Origin: Vibrio qingdaonensis
GTDB taxonomy: Bacteria > Pseudomonadota > Gammaproteobacteria > Enterobacterales > Vibrionaceae
Assembly (NCBI RefSeq): GCF_026191675.1
Contig: NZ_JAKRRY010000009.1
Location: 62,001-126,000, forward strand
Reading direction: 5' to 3'
DNA: 64,000 nucleotides
Position 1 is the stretch's first letter, and every line of letters begins with the position of its first letter. Below the pieces are notes generated by a model that saw nothing but the letters and a program-made list of their open reading frames with translations, was not told the origin of the DNA and made no database searches. A program made the translations under genes and the position numbers. This document shows, piece by piece, positions 10,361-19,413 of this stretch.

Positions 10361-11677
10361 ATGGCACTTTATCAGCAATTTTCAAACGCTTTATCTGCGT
10401 CATTAATCGATAGCTCTAAGATTATTCTCGCGTTGAGTGGTGGTATGGACTCGCGCGTATTATTGCGATTGCTTGCTATTTATGCCAAGCAACACCCGAC
10501 CCGACAATGTCTTGCGGTTCACATTCACCATGGGCTGAGTGATAACGCTGAGCGATGGCTAGCGGACTGTCAGCGTTGGGCTTCTGAAGAGGGAATTACG
10601 TTTGCGGCAGAGAGAGTGCAGCTTAGTCTTAGTGATAGAGAAAGTGTGGAAAAGGCTGCGCGCGACGCTCGATATCACGCGTTAGGACAATATGTTGAAG
10701 CGGATGATGTTTTATTAACAGGGCAGCATTTAGATGATCAAGCCGAGACGTTTTTACTGGCGCTAAAACGTGGGAGCGGACCGAAGGGGTTATCCTCAAT
10801 GGCAGAGGATATGGCTTGGGGAAAAGGGCGTCTTGTTCGCCCTCTTTTGACAACTTCTCAATCGGCTATTGCCTCTTTTGCTCAGCAAGAAAAGCTTGAA
10901 TGGGTCGTGGATGAGAGCAATGAGGATACGCGTTTCGATCGTAACTTTCTTCGTCATCAAGTGCTGCCTATTCTTAATCATCGTTGGCCGAGTTTTGCTC
11001 ATGCTGTACATCGAAGTGCTCGTTTATGTGCACAGCAAGAAACGTTACTTCATGAAATGCTGCGCCCAGAGCTGGACGCGATGCTTGGCGCGTTGGGTGG
11101 ACTATCCATATCAGCATTGACGCCCTTGTCCGCTGTGAAGCGTGATTATCTGTTGAGGCTATGGCTGGAGTTGTTGTCAGTCGCGCTTCCTAGTGAGCGG
11201 CAGTTACAGGTACTTTGGCAAGAAGTGGCCTGCGCCCAAGATGATGCGAATCCAGAGTTGAAGTTAACCTCAGGCTCTATAAGGCGCTTTGATGGGCAAT
11301 TATATTGGGTTACTCATAGTCAAGATGTGTCGGGGAGTTCGCAATGTTGGGACTTATCGAGCAAGTTACCTTTACCCGATGATTTGGGAATGCTGCGTGT
11401 TATCAGTGCTACTCAACCGGCAACGATGACATTAAATCGCTCAGCGCTAACGGCGCCCGTCACGGTCACGTTTAATCCGGAAGGTCTCAGTGCTCATCCT
11501 CAGGGGCGCCGCGGTTCGCGGAAAATGAAAAAATTATATCAAGAGTACAGAATACCAAGTTGGCAGCGTCGCCGTTTGCCTATCTTAATGGCCAATGAGA
11601 AAGTGGTAGCGGTGGCTAACTTATTTGTCGATAAAGCTTTTTATGGTTCAGATTGTGAACTAATTTGGGACAAGTGA
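10361..11677 (+). CDS. tilS: TilS, tRNA(Ile)-lysidine synthase
   Basis: TilS attaches lysine to C34 of the CAU-anticodon isoleucine tRNA, changing it from Met to Ile identity. The 438-residue product begins with an N-type ATP pyrophosphatase domain carrying the PP-loop LSGGMDSRVLL, then HIHHGLS, TGQHLDDQAETFLL and ESNEDTRFDRNFLRHQVLP. A C-terminal TilS domain with RRGSRKMKKLYQEYRIPSWQR follows. The ATG at 10361 has AGGA six bases upstream; an earlier in-frame ATG at 10343 lies within the terminator region and adds no family sequence. The gene is less conserved than its neighbours, as is usual for TilS. Confidence 0.96.
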   Translation: MALYQQFSNALSASLIDSSKIILALSGGMDSRVLLRLLAIYAKQHPTRQCLAVHIHHGLSDNAERWLADCQRWASEEGITFAAERVQLSLSDRESVEKAARDARYHALGQYVEADDVLLTGQHLDDQAETFLLALKRGSGPKGLSSMAEDMAWGKGRLVRPLLTTSQSAIASFAQQEKLEWVVDESNEDTRFDRNFLRHQVLPILNHRWPSFAHAVHRSARLCAQQETLLHEMLRPELDAMLGALGGLSISALTPLSAVKRDYLLRLWLELLSVALPSERQLQVLWQEVACAQDDANPELKLTSGSIRRFDGQLYWVTHSQDVSGSSQCWDLSSKLPLPDDLGMLRVISATQPATMTLNRSALTAPVTVTFNPEGLSAHPQGRRGSRKMKKLYQEYRIPSWQRRRLPILMANEKVVAVANLFVDKAFYGSDCELIWDK

Positions 11678-11783
11678 ACCAATTTCATGTCACAATCGTA
11701 AGCATAATAAATCGCCAGATACGGGAAGGCGTCTCCGATAACTTGTTATCTGGTATATATGGAAATAGCAAAAAGGTAATGCA

Positions 11784-12095
11784 ATGAATAAATTCGTGAT
11801 AGGTGCAGCACTCGCTGTCAGTGTTTTGAGTGGAACCGCAGTAGCGGCTGACGTACAAGCAGGTAAGGCAAAAGCAGCGATTTGCGCCGCTTGTCACGGA
11901 GCCGATGGCATGGCTGTGATACCGGGTTATCCACACCTTAAAGGTCAGAACGAACAATATTTAGTGTCATCCATTAAGGCATACAAAAACAAAGATCGTA
12001 ATGGTGGCTTAGCGGCAGTGATGCAAGCTCAGGCTTCTATGCTTAGCGATGAAGACATCGCTAATGTTGCCGCTTACTATGCAAGCTTGAAGTAA
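11784..12095 (+). CDS. Periplasmic class I cytochrome c (c553/c4-like)
   Basis: This is a small secreted electron carrier of 103 residues. A signal peptide (residues 1 to about 21, ending AVA-AD) is followed by a single haem site CAACH (Cys34, Cys37, His38) and a C-terminal Met-containing segment, [12 protein letters not shown], that likely gives the axial ligand. The ending [12 protein letters not shown] is typical of c553/c4 single-domain cytochromes. It likely shuttles electrons to a terminal oxidase or peroxidase, which is inferred and not shown. It is monocistronic, between tilS and glnB, and ends at a strong terminator. Confidence 0.9.
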   Translation: MNKFVIGAALAVSVLSGTAVAADVQAGKAKAAICAACHGADGMAVIPGYPHLKGQNEQYLVSSIKAYKNKDRNGGLAAVMQAQASMLSDEDIANVAAYYASLK

Positions 12096-12119
12096 TTATT
12101 ACAAAAAATTCTAATCTAG

Positions 12120-12146
12120 AGCCCGAAGTTGTCCTTCGGGCTTTTT
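12120..12146 (+). terminator. Intrinsic terminator after cytochrome c gene
   Basis: A perfect 9-bp stem AGCCCGAAG/CTTCGGGCT with a 5-base loop runs directly into five T's. Confidence 0.92.
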
Positions 12147-12203
12147 GTTTTGATTGATTGTTTTTACTGGCTACCAGATAATATCGACATAAAAGTGATG
12201 TAA

Positions 12204-12551
<348 letters not shown>

Positions 12552-12570
12552 TCCAATTCGGATACACTGT

Positions 12571-12600
12571 AAAAAGGAGTAGTTATCTACTCCTTTTTTT
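12571..12600 (+). terminator. Intrinsic terminator after glnB
   Basis: A 12-bp stem AAAAAGGAGTAG/CTACTCCTTTTT with loop TTAT ends in a T run. Confidence 0.9.
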
Positions 12601-12618
12601 ATTGGGAGGTCGTAACAA

Positions 12619-13464
12619 ATGAAAGTGAAGTGGCTGATATGGGGAGTCTTTGTTGTCACCCTAATGATGTTCGGCGGTTTCCAGCTGATTTTTACTACGC
12701 GAGCTACCCCTGAAGTGACGTCCATTCATAGCGGTAACGTCGCCACAGAGCTTAAATGTTATCAAAGCGATAGTGCGCAAGCTATCGATGATGCCGGTAG
12801 GTTGAATATATTGGTTTGGAACATCTATAAGCAGAACCGTGAAAACTTATTGTCTGAGCTGGAACGTTTGTCTAAGGGTAAGCAGCTTGCGTTGTTGCAA
12901 GAGGCAAACCTCGACGCGTCTTTTTTGCAATGGCTAAAGGAATCCAGTTGGAGTGGCCAGCAAGCCAGCGCTTTTAAGGCCTTTGATGTGTCTGCAGGCG
13001 TGCTTAATCTTAGTACTCACATGCCGTCAATTGCGTGTGCTAATTTGCAAGTTGAACCATGGTTGCGCTTACCTAAATCGGGCTTATATGCAGAGTACGT
13101 ATTAAGTAATGGGACAAAACTCATTACCGTAAATCTTCACTCTGTTAACTTTACGGTCGGGACTGAGGAATATCAGGCGCAGTTAGAGTCGTTTAAACAG
13201 GTGCTAATTAGCCATAAAGGTGCGCTGTTGATTGCTGGGGACTTTAATAGCTGGAGCGAGGAACGTCTTGAGGTTTTGCGCGGTGTGCTCAAAAAGTACC
13301 ACATTAAAGAAGTGACCTTTAAAGATGATAACCGAAAGCGCTTTATTACTGGTTTGCCGCTAGACCATATTTTTTATCGCGGAATGACGCTATTGTCTTC
13401 ATCCTCACCGCCATCCACGGCATCGGATCATAACCCCATGATGGCCGAGTTTCGTCTTGATTGA
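12619..13464 (+). CDS. yafD: YafD-like endonuclease/exonuclease/phosphatase family protein (UPF0294)
   Basis: This 281-residue protein has one N-terminal membrane or signal segment (about residues 4-27) and an endonuclease/exonuclease/phosphatase fold. Visible motifs are LVWNIYKQN, LLQEAN, IAGDFNSW, LPLDHIFYRG and ASDHNPM, which supply the expected metal- and phosphate-binding Asn, Glu, Asp and His. E. coli yafD also lies near mltD. The true substrate is unknown; nuclease, phosphodiesterase or lipid phosphatase would all fit the fold. It converges on mltD across a shared terminator. Confidence 0.85.
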   Translation: MKVKWLIWGVFVVTLMMFGGFQLIFTTRATPEVTSIHSGNVATELKCYQSDSAQAIDDAGRLNILVWNIYKQNRENLLSELERLSKGKQLALLQEANLDASFLQWLKESSWSGQQASAFKAFDVSAGVLNLSTHMPSIACANLQVEPWLRLPKSGLYAEYVLSNGTKLITVNLHSVNFTVGTEEYQAQLESFKQVLISHKGALLIAGDFNSWSEERLEVLRGVLKKYHIKEVTFKDDNRKRFITGLPLDHIFYRGMTLLSSSSPPSTASDHNPMMAEFRLD

Positions 13465-13485
13465 TGAGTTGTGAGTAGCCCATAA

Positions 13486-13511
13486 AAAAACGGCCTAGAT
13501 AGGCCGTTTTT
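13486..13511. terminator. Bidirectional terminator between yafD and mltD
   Basis: CGGCCTA/TAGGCCG arms are flanked by an A run on the left and a T run on the right, so the hairpin can end transcripts from both strands. Confidence 0.88.
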
Positions 13512-13559
13512 GATTTTTCTTTAGTAATAGTGATGACTTATCTTTGTAAGATTAAGCGA

Positions 13560-15125
13560 TTAAGCACTGGTTTTAGTGACATCAACATAAAGCTTGAGTT
13601 TTTGGCCAGGCTTTAAGTATCGCTGTTTTTCAAGACTATTCCATTTGACGACGTCATTAGTGCGAACATTAAATTTATGCGCAATGCCGCTGACGGTATC
13701 GCCACTTCTCACCGAATAAAATACCGTTCGAATGATGGCACCATTTGACTGGTCTTTCCAAATGACAATTTCTTGCCCAATACGAAGGGTATCTCTTGGT
13801 CCCATGCCGTTCCATTTTGCTAACGATTGATGAGACACTTTGTTGGCTTTTGCAATCGACCACAAACTATCACCACTGGCGACTTTATGGGTGATCTTGT
13901 AATTACCACGAGATGTTGACTGTGTCTTTGCTAGGCGGTTAGAGGCACTTAACGCGTAGATGTCATCATTTTTCGTTGAAGTCGGGACCAGTAAATACTG
14001 GCCAGCGCGAATGTTGTTATTTCTTAATCCGTTCGCTTTTTGAATGACTTTGGTCGTGGTTTGATGTTTTTGTGCAATCACGCTTAACGAATCCCCAGAT
14101 TGAACCTTATAACGTACCAGGCGCATGCCTTTTCCGCGGTTTTTCTCTAATTCTTCTTGGAATTGCTCAACACTTGCTATTGGCAGTAGTAACGATTGTG
14201 GCCCTGATGGTGCCGTCGCCCATTGGTTATAGGCAGGGTTATAACCTTGCAATTCTTTCACTGAAATACCAGCATATTTTGCCGCGATGGCTAAATCGAG
14301 CTGCTCTTCTGGATCGATCAACTGTAATGCTGGTTGGTTTGGGATCGCAGGGATGTTGAGACCGTACTTTTCTTGATTGGCGAGTACGTCAGCTAGCGCA
14401 AGTAATTTAGGCACATAGCTGCTGGTCTCTTTCGGGAGATCAAGCGAGAAGAAATCAGTAGGTTTGTTGAGTTTTTTGTTTTTACGAATGGCGCTGTTTA
14501 CACGTCCACCACCACTATTATAAGCCGCGATAGCATGATGCCAGTTACCATCAAAACGTTTATTAAGTTGCGTTAGGAAGTCTAATGCTGCGGTTGTCGA
14601 GGCGGTGACGTCTCTTCGTCCGTCATACCAATAGGTTTGCTCTAGTCCGAATGCTTTGCCTGTTGCGGGGACGAATTGCCATAAGCCTGCGGCACTGCCA
14701 TGTGAATAAGCAAAGGCATCAAACGAACTTTCAACGACAGGTAGCAGTGCTAACTCTAAAGGCAGCCCACGCTTTTCAATTTCCTCGGTAATTAAATAAA
14801 GGAATGGCTGAGCGCGTTGTGAAACCGTTTTTAGGTGACTTGGGTGCTTGATGTACCACTGGCGATAGTAATCGACTTTAGCGTGGTCTGGCGTTGGCAT
14901 TTTCAGCTGCATCGCAATACGCTTCCACACATCTTCTTGTTGCTGTGGGGTAAGGGCTTTAGGTTCCGCGACAGCAGGCTCAACAGAAACAGGTGTAGTG
15001 GTTGTAGTTTTGGCTGTTTCTGAAGGAGAGTTGGTCGGCTCTGTTGTGTTACTGCTTGAATCTGGCTGAGTCATTTGACACCCAGCCAGCAACAGGGCTA
15101 AGGCCCAACTGATTTTCTTATGCAT
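13560..15125 (-). CDS. mltD: MltD, membrane-bound lytic murein transglycosylase D
   Basis: MltD cleaves peptidoglycan glycan strands, leaving 1,6-anhydro-muramic ends. The 521-residue precursor has a lipobox LLAGC with Cys16 as the lipid anchor, a Thr/Pro/Ser-rich linker (about 17-60), then an SLT domain with the catalytic Glu132 in LLPVVESSFDAFAYS and AAGLWQFVPATG. Three LysM repeats follow, near residues 338-382, 408-452 and 467-513, each beginning with a V-x-SGD motif. E. coli MltD carries two LysM repeats as I recall. It is 77 bases downstream of gloB on the same strand, so the two may be co-transcribed. Confidence 0.95.
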   Translation of the reverse strand: MHKKISWALALLLAGCQMTQPDSSSNTTEPTNSPSETAKTTTTTPVSVEPAVAEPKALTPQQQEDVWKRIAMQLKMPTPDHAKVDYYRQWYIKHPSHLKTVSQRAQPFLYLITEEIEKRGLPLELALLPVVESSFDAFAYSHGSAAGLWQFVPATGKAFGLEQTYWYDGRRDVTASTTAALDFLTQLNKRFDGNWHHAIAAYNSGGGRVNSAIRKNKKLNKPTDFFSLDLPKETSSYVPKLLALADVLANQEKYGLNIPAIPNQPALQLIDPEEQLDLAIAAKYAGISVKELQGYNPAYNQWATAPSGPQSLLLPIASVEQFQEELEKNRGKGMRLVRYKVQSGDSLSVIAQKHQTTTKVIQKANGLRNNNIRAGQYLLVPTSTKNDDIYALSASNRLAKTQSTSRGNYKITHKVASGDSLWSIAKANKVSHQSLAKWNGMGPRDTLRIGQEIVIWKDQSNGAIIRTVFYSVRSGDTVSGIAHKFNVRTNDVVKWNSLEKQRYLKPGQKLKLYVDVTKTSA

Positions 15126-15202
15126 ACTCTTTACTACAAACGGTTACTTGAACGGTCGTGCATAATACTAATACGGTTGGTGCCAATACAAGCAGGAAAA
15201 CG

Positions 15203-15961
15203 TTAAAATTCGTTTTTCCACTCACGCAATGCGGTAAAAGTAGACACAGGATCGTTGTTGATGGTTCTATTTGCAACGGATTTCATCACTTCTATTTGCT
15301 GGGTTCGCAAGAATGGATTGATGCGTTTTTCGATGGAAATAGAAGTGGGTAGGGTCGGAATGCCTTGCACTCGTTTCTTATTGGCTTGCTCTCGATAGTC
15401 ATGAAGAAAAGCATTATGAGGCTCAATCGCCATGGCGAAGGCAAGATTACTTAGCGTGTACTCATGAGTGCAGTACACGTCAGTTTCTTCTGGCAGTAAC
15501 GTGAGTTTTTGTAAAGAGTTGAACATTTGCTCCGGTGTGCCTTCAAAAATTCGACCACACCCGGCTGAAAATAACACATCACCACAAAATAGTTTTGCGT
15601 CGCCAACATAGCCAATGTGGTCGAGGGTATGCCCTGGTAAATCTAAGACTAAGAATTCTTCACCAAATAAGTGAATGCGGTGTCCTTCGGAGACTTGATG
15701 CGTTAAGTACGGAATAGCGTCGTTTTCTGGGCCTATTACGGTGAGATTAGGGTACTTGGTGACGAGTGCTTCAATACCATTAATATGATCCCAGTGATGA
15801 TGGGTAATCATGATGGTGGTGAGTTCGAGCTGATTTTTTTCTAAATAGGCAATGACGGGTTCTGCGTCACCAGGATCGACAACAGCGCACAACTTCTGGT
15901 TATTTTGAATCAGCCAGATGTAATTATCATTAAATGCGGGTATGCTTTTGATATGTAACAT
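15203..15961 (-). CDS. gloB: GloB, hydroxyacylglutathione hydrolase (glyoxalase II)
   Basis: GloB hydrolyses S-lactoylglutathione to lactate and glutathione, the second step of methylglyoxal detoxification. The 252-residue product is a metallo-beta-lactamase-fold enzyme. The dinuclear metal motif THHHWDH is at residues 53-59, with [24 protein letters not shown] and [10 protein letters not shown] supplying the other ligands. The C-terminus has the glutathione-binding part with NPFLR. It is divergent from yafS with only 40 bases between the starts. Confidence 0.96.
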   Translation of the reverse strand: MLHIKSIPAFNDNYIWLIQNNQKLCAVVDPGDAEPVIAYLEKNQLELTTIMITHHHWDHINGIEALVTKYPNLTVIGPENDAIPYLTHQVSEGHRIHLFGEEFLVLDLPGHTLDHIGYVGDAKLFCGDVLFSAGCGRIFEGTPEQMFNSLQKLTLLPEETDVYCTHEYTLSNLAFAMAIEPHNAFLHDYREQANKKRVQGIPTLPTSISIEKRINPFLRTQQIEVMKSVANRTINNDPVSTFTALREWKNEF

Positions 15962-16001
15962 TGTTGTTTCTCCAATTCACTTTGAGAGAGAGCGCGAAAA
16001 T

Positions 16002-16742
16002 ATGAAGCCAGCACGCAGCAAGAAAAAGCTCGACCATCCCCATTCTTGGGAAGAACTTGCCAACGGTCAATGGGTTTCTGAATCTATTCAGACTCGTTTG
16101 GATGAGTGGTGCCCAAAGCTTTTTGGTTATCATATGCTTAAACTCGGTGGCTTAAGCTGTGAGTTGACAAGCTGTAACTGCAATATACAGCATCAAGTTA
16201 ATTTAGACGCTAAAAACCCACTGCACAATGTGATCGCTGATCGTTATGACTTACCTTTCTTAGAAAAAAGTTTTGATGCGGTGATTCTTGCTCACCAACT
16301 TGAGTACTGTGATGATCCCCATCGCTTATTGCGCGAGGTTGACCGCGTGATGATCGATGATGGTTATCTTATTATCACCGGGTTTAATCCGATTAGTTTT
16401 ACCGGGCTTGCGAGCTTGATGCCTTGGAGACGCAACAACTTTCCATGGAGTGGACGTATGTTTACGCCCAATCGAATTCGTGATTGGTTAAGTGTACTTA
16501 ACTATCAGGTGATCCACGCTGACACTTACGCGCTGTTTCCGATGAAGCGACATCGTACGATGTGGACATGGTTAGAGAGTAGTGTGGGAGACTGGGCTTC
16601 ACCGATGGGGAGTTTGTACTTCATTGTTGCTCGAAAGCGGACGTATCCGCTGAAACCAATAAAGCCGCATTGGCAGTTAAAGAAAAAGCTCACGCCGGTG
16701 AGCTTGAATTATCGAACCGCCGATAAACGCAAGGCTAACTAG
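16002..16742 (+). CDS. yafS: YafS-like SAM-dependent methyltransferase
   Basis: The product is a 246-residue class I methyltransferase of the Methyltransf_11 type. The protein starts with WEELANGQW, and the core holds [40 protein letters not shown] in pieces typical of motifs II-IV, followed by [11 protein letters not shown]. The usual glycine-rich motif I is replaced by [10 protein letters not shown], so SAM binding may be unusual. The target is unknown. ATG 16002 is preceded by GAGAGAG. An upstream in-frame ATG would overlap gloB. It overlaps rnhA tail to tail by 8 bases, a neighbourhood shared with E. coli. Confidence 0.85.
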   Translation: MKPARSKKKLDHPHSWEELANGQWVSESIQTRLDEWCPKLFGYHMLKLGGLSCELTSCNCNIQHQVNLDAKNPLHNVIADRYDLPFLEKSFDAVILAHQLEYCDDPHRLLREVDRVMIDDGYLIITGFNPISFTGLASLMPWRRNNFPWSGRMFTPNRIRDWLSVLNYQVIHADTYALFPMKRHRTMWTWLESSVGDWASPMGSLYFIVARKRTYPLKPIKPHWQLKKKLTPVSLNYRTADKRKAN

Positions 16743-17199
16743 GCTGATAGCCTACATCGTCTTCGGTCGGGTTTTCAGCCCCATGTCTTGCCAGTTCATC
16801 ACACATTTCATTTTCGCGGTGGCCAGCGTGCCCTTTGACCCAGCGCCAATCGACAGAATGGCGCGCGGTCTCTTCATCTAGCGCTTTCCAAAGGTCGGCA
16901 TTTTTCACGGGTTTCTTGTCGGCGGTTTTCCAACCGCGCTTTTTCCAGTTGTGAATCCACTGTGTAATGCCTTGACGTACATACTGACTATCGGTGGTAA
17001 GAATGACATTGCACGGCTCTTTGAGTGTTTTAAGTGCCACGATGGTCGCCATCATCTCCATGCGATTGTTGGTTGTGAGCTGATAGCCTTTGGATAATTT
17101 TTTTTCAGTTTGTTTATAGCGCAGTACGATGCCATACCCGCCAGGTCCAGGATTACCTAAGCAAGATCCGTCCGTGAAAATTTCAACCTGTTTCGCCAT
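16735..17199 (-). CDS. rnhA: RnhA, ribonuclease HI
   Basis: Ribonuclease HI degrades RNA in RNA-DNA hybrids. The 154-residue product keeps all four catalytic acids at the E. coli positions: Asp10 ([14 protein letters not shown]), Glu48 (NNRMEMMA), Asp70 (TTDSQY) and Asp134 (NEMCDELA). His124, in VKGHAGH, is also present. The start is divergent from dnaQ, 57 bases apart, the same arrangement as in E. coli. Its stop lies inside the 3' end of yafS (8-base overlap on opposite strands). Confidence 0.98.
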   Translation of the reverse strand: MAKQVEIFTDGSCLGNPGPGGYGIVLRYKQTEKKLSKGYQLTTNNRMEMMATIVALKTLKEPCNVILTTDSQYVRQGITQWIHNWKKRGWKTADKKPVKNADLWKALDEETARHSVDWRWVKGHAGHRENEMCDELARHGAENPTEDDVGYQPS

Positions 17200-17256
17200 G
17201 ATTTGATACTATGTAGGTCTGTAACTTTATTTCTATAGTCTGACATACAAAACATC

Positions 17257-17997
17257 ATGAATACCAGTCTCAATTCAGAACAACGCAGAATCATCGTACT
17301 CGATACGGAAACGACGGGTATGAACCGTGAAGGTGGTCCTCACTACCTAGGGCATCGAATTATAGAAATTGGTGCGGTTGAGATCATCAATCGAAAGTTC
17401 ACCGGAAGGCACTTCCACGTTTATATCAAGCCCGATCGTCTGATCCAGCCTGATGCGATTGCCGTTCACGGTATTACGGACGAATTCTTATTAGACAAAC
17501 CAGAATATAAGCAAATCCATGCAGAATTTCTTGAATTCATTGCTGGTGCTGAGCTGGTGGCTCACAACGCGCCCTTCGATGTGGGCTTCATGGACCTTGA
17601 GTTTTCCATGGTGGATACGAGCATTGGCAAAACGGAAGATCATTGCAAGGTTACCGATACCTTGGCAATGGCAAAGCGTATGGCCAACATGCCCGCCAGG
17701 AAAAACCTTGATTCCTTAGCGAAGCATTACACCATCGACACCTCTGCACGTATATTGCACGGCGCTTTACTCGATGCGGAAATTCTTGCTGACGTTTATT
17801 TAGCCATGACAGGTGGGCAGACGCACTTACAGTTTAATGCTAGCCAATCTGGGGACTCGGACTCAGAAATGATCAAAAGATTAACGACAGGACGAAAAGC
17901 GCTAAAGGTTTTGCATGCAACGGCCGATGAAATAGAAGCACATAATTCGCGCTTGGATATCGTAGCAAAAGGCGGTAACTGTTTGTGGCGTCAGTAG
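17257..17997 (+). CDS. dnaQ: DnaQ, DNA polymerase III epsilon subunit
   Basis: DnaQ is the 3'-5' proofreading exonuclease of DNA polymerase III. The 246-residue product has ExoI motif VLDTETTGM with Asp16 and Glu18, ExoII VAHNAPFDVGFMD, and the ExoIII region HGALLDAEILADVY with the HxxxxD pattern of the DEDDh class. The C-terminal part (about 190-246) corresponds to the DnaE-binding tail. The gene ends 9 bases before the next membrane-protein gene and is probably co-transcribed with it. Confidence 0.97.
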   Translation: MNTSLNSEQRRIIVLDTETTGMNREGGPHYLGHRIIEIGAVEIINRKFTGRHFHVYIKPDRLIQPDAIAVHGITDEFLLDKPEYKQIHAEFLEFIAGAELVAHNAPFDVGFMDLEFSMVDTSIGKTEDHCKVTDTLAMAKRMANMPARKNLDSLAKHYTIDTSARILHGALLDAEILADVYLAMTGGQTHLQFNASQSGDSDSEMIKRLTTGRKALKVLHATADEIEAHNSRLDIVAKGGNCLWRQ

Positions 17998-18006
17998 GAG
18001 AAAGGC

Positions 18007-19251
18007 ATGCAGAGGATTTTCATAGCGTTTAGTCTGTGGTTGACGCTCATTGGGACAGCGATGGCCAATGAGTCTGCTATGTCATTTTTGGATAACCGAT
18101 TTCGCGTGGACGAAACCGTCGAGCGAATTACGTTTCTTGTTTATCGCAAAGATAATTCTCGTCCGGTCACTTTAGTTCGCCCTGATGGCAGAAAATACTA
18201 TGCTTGGAAACACCCTGCCAACGTGCATTGGATTGAAGAGCCTACCGCCGATATTGTGACGATTGAACGTCCGATGCCTGGTCCTTGGCAAGCCATTGGT
18301 AAAGTCACGCCGAAGAATAATATCCAACTAGTCTCTAAGCTGTCGTTAAAAGCGCAAACCCTGCCTGAGCGCCTGTACCAAGGTGAAAAGGTGAAATTTA
18401 CTGCTCGTCTTCTCAGTGATGGGGCGCCGCTTATTATCGACAGCATTCTGACTCATGTGAATTTAAAAGTGGTCATGACACGCTACCTTGAGGAGCAAGA
18501 GGCCAAGGACTCCAAAGTAACACCTATTCCTATTGTTATCGGTGAGTTTTTCGATGATGGTGCTAGGCTCGATGAGCGTTCTGGAGATGGTATCTTTACC
18601 GTTGAACTTCCTATTACCATCGAGCCGGGTAAGTATAATGTGCGAATTACCACGGGTAATGGTGTATTTCTTCGGGCGTTAGAGCAAGAGGTGTTTGTCT
18701 ATCCGACCCCGTTTGTCACTCGCTTTATACAAGGTGATGAAAACTCTCCTCATCAACTATTACTGCGTGGGGAAGCGGCCACTATCGAAGCTGGCAGTTT
18801 GGCGACATCAATTGAGTTGATCTCTCCTAGTGAGAGTGAGCAGGTTGTGCAAGCTCAAGCGGATGGCAGTGAGATGGAAGTGACGTCACTGTTTACCGAT
18901 CTTAATGAAGTGGGAACCTATCATTGGTCTGGGCATGTTTATGCCGATGAGGCGGTGACAGAGCGCGAGCTCGTCTTTGATTTACCTAGTCGCTCATTTA
19001 GTGTGGTGGGAGCGATTGACCTGAACAAAGCACAAGAATTGCAAGAGGCAGCTCGAGAAGCGAAGAAGAAAGCACAGCAAGAAGCGCAAATCGCGCAACA
19101 TCGAGCAGAGGTAAAACAGCGTGCGCTTATTGCGATTGTGGTTGGTAATACGGTATTGCTGCTGGTGGGTGCGTTGGTATGGTGGATTGTCAGACGAAAA
19201 CGGGCAATACGTGCGGTGACCCCTGAAATGCAGCTGAAGATGCCAAGCTAA
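18007..19251 (+). CDS. Uncharacterised membrane-anchored protein (resembles TIGR03503 family)
   Basis: I know of no proven function. The 414-residue product has a signal peptide (about 1-20), a long extracytoplasmic beta-rich region with a segment like VTLVRPDGRKYYAWKHP and an FFDDGARLDERSGDGIFTVE stretch resembling choice-of-anchor or Ig-like modules, then a charged helical segment (about 345-370, rich in Ala, Glu, Lys), and a C-terminal transmembrane helix (about 375-398) with a basic tail. It therefore faces the periplasm and is anchored at its C-terminus. AGGAGAAAGGC lies upstream of the ATG. It follows dnaQ by 9 bases. The family name is from memory. Confidence 0.75.
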   Translation: MQRIFIAFSLWLTLIGTAMANESAMSFLDNRFRVDETVERITFLVYRKDNSRPVTLVRPDGRKYYAWKHPANVHWIEEPTADIVTIERPMPGPWQAIGKVTPKNNIQLVSKLSLKAQTLPERLYQGEKVKFTARLLSDGAPLIIDSILTHVNLKVVMTRYLEEQEAKDSKVTPIPIVIGEFFDDGARLDERSGDGIFTVELPITIEPGKYNVRITTGNGVFLRALEQEVFVYPTPFVTRFIQGDENSPHQLLLRGEAATIEAGSLATSIELISPSESEQVVQAQADGSEMEVTSLFTDLNEVGTYHWSGHVYADEAVTERELVFDLPSRSFSVVGAIDLNKAQELQEAAREAKKKAQQEAQIAQHRAEVKQRALIAIVVGNTVLLLVGALVWWIVRRKRAIRAVTPEMQLKMPS

Positions 19252-19295
19252 CCGGTAAGGGCGCGCTGCGGTCGACTCCGTGGTGTATGGAACAA

Positions 19296-19323
19296 AAAAT
19301 GCCAACCGTGTGGTTGGCATTTT
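19296..19323. terminator. Strong terminator after the dnaQ operon
   Basis: A 12-bp perfect stem AAAATGCCAACC/GGTTGGCATTTT with loop GTGT. The A and T flanks allow it to work on both strands, for dnaQ-TIGR03503 and for fadE. Confidence 0.9.
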
Positions 19324-19350
19324 ATTATGATTATGAAACTAGGCTAATCT

Positions 19351-19397
19351 CTATCTTCAACTAACCCCTATCTTCAACTAAACCTCTATCTTCAACT
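19351..19397. repeat. Three direct repeats in the fadE 3' region
   Basis: The 12-mer CTATCTTCAACT occurs at 19351, 19368 and 19386, with spacing of 17 and 18 bases and similar flanks. It lies between the terminator and the fadE stop, so it would be in the fadE 3' untranslated RNA, where it reads AGTTGAAGATAG. Confidence 0.85.
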
Positions 19398-19413
19398 TCC
19401 TCTCTATCGCGGT

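Noticed and set aside
11685..11957. 90-codon minus-strand frame over the cytochrome c gene
   Set aside because: It overlaps a well-supported cytochrome c with signal peptide and CAACH motif; the antisense frame has no family sense.
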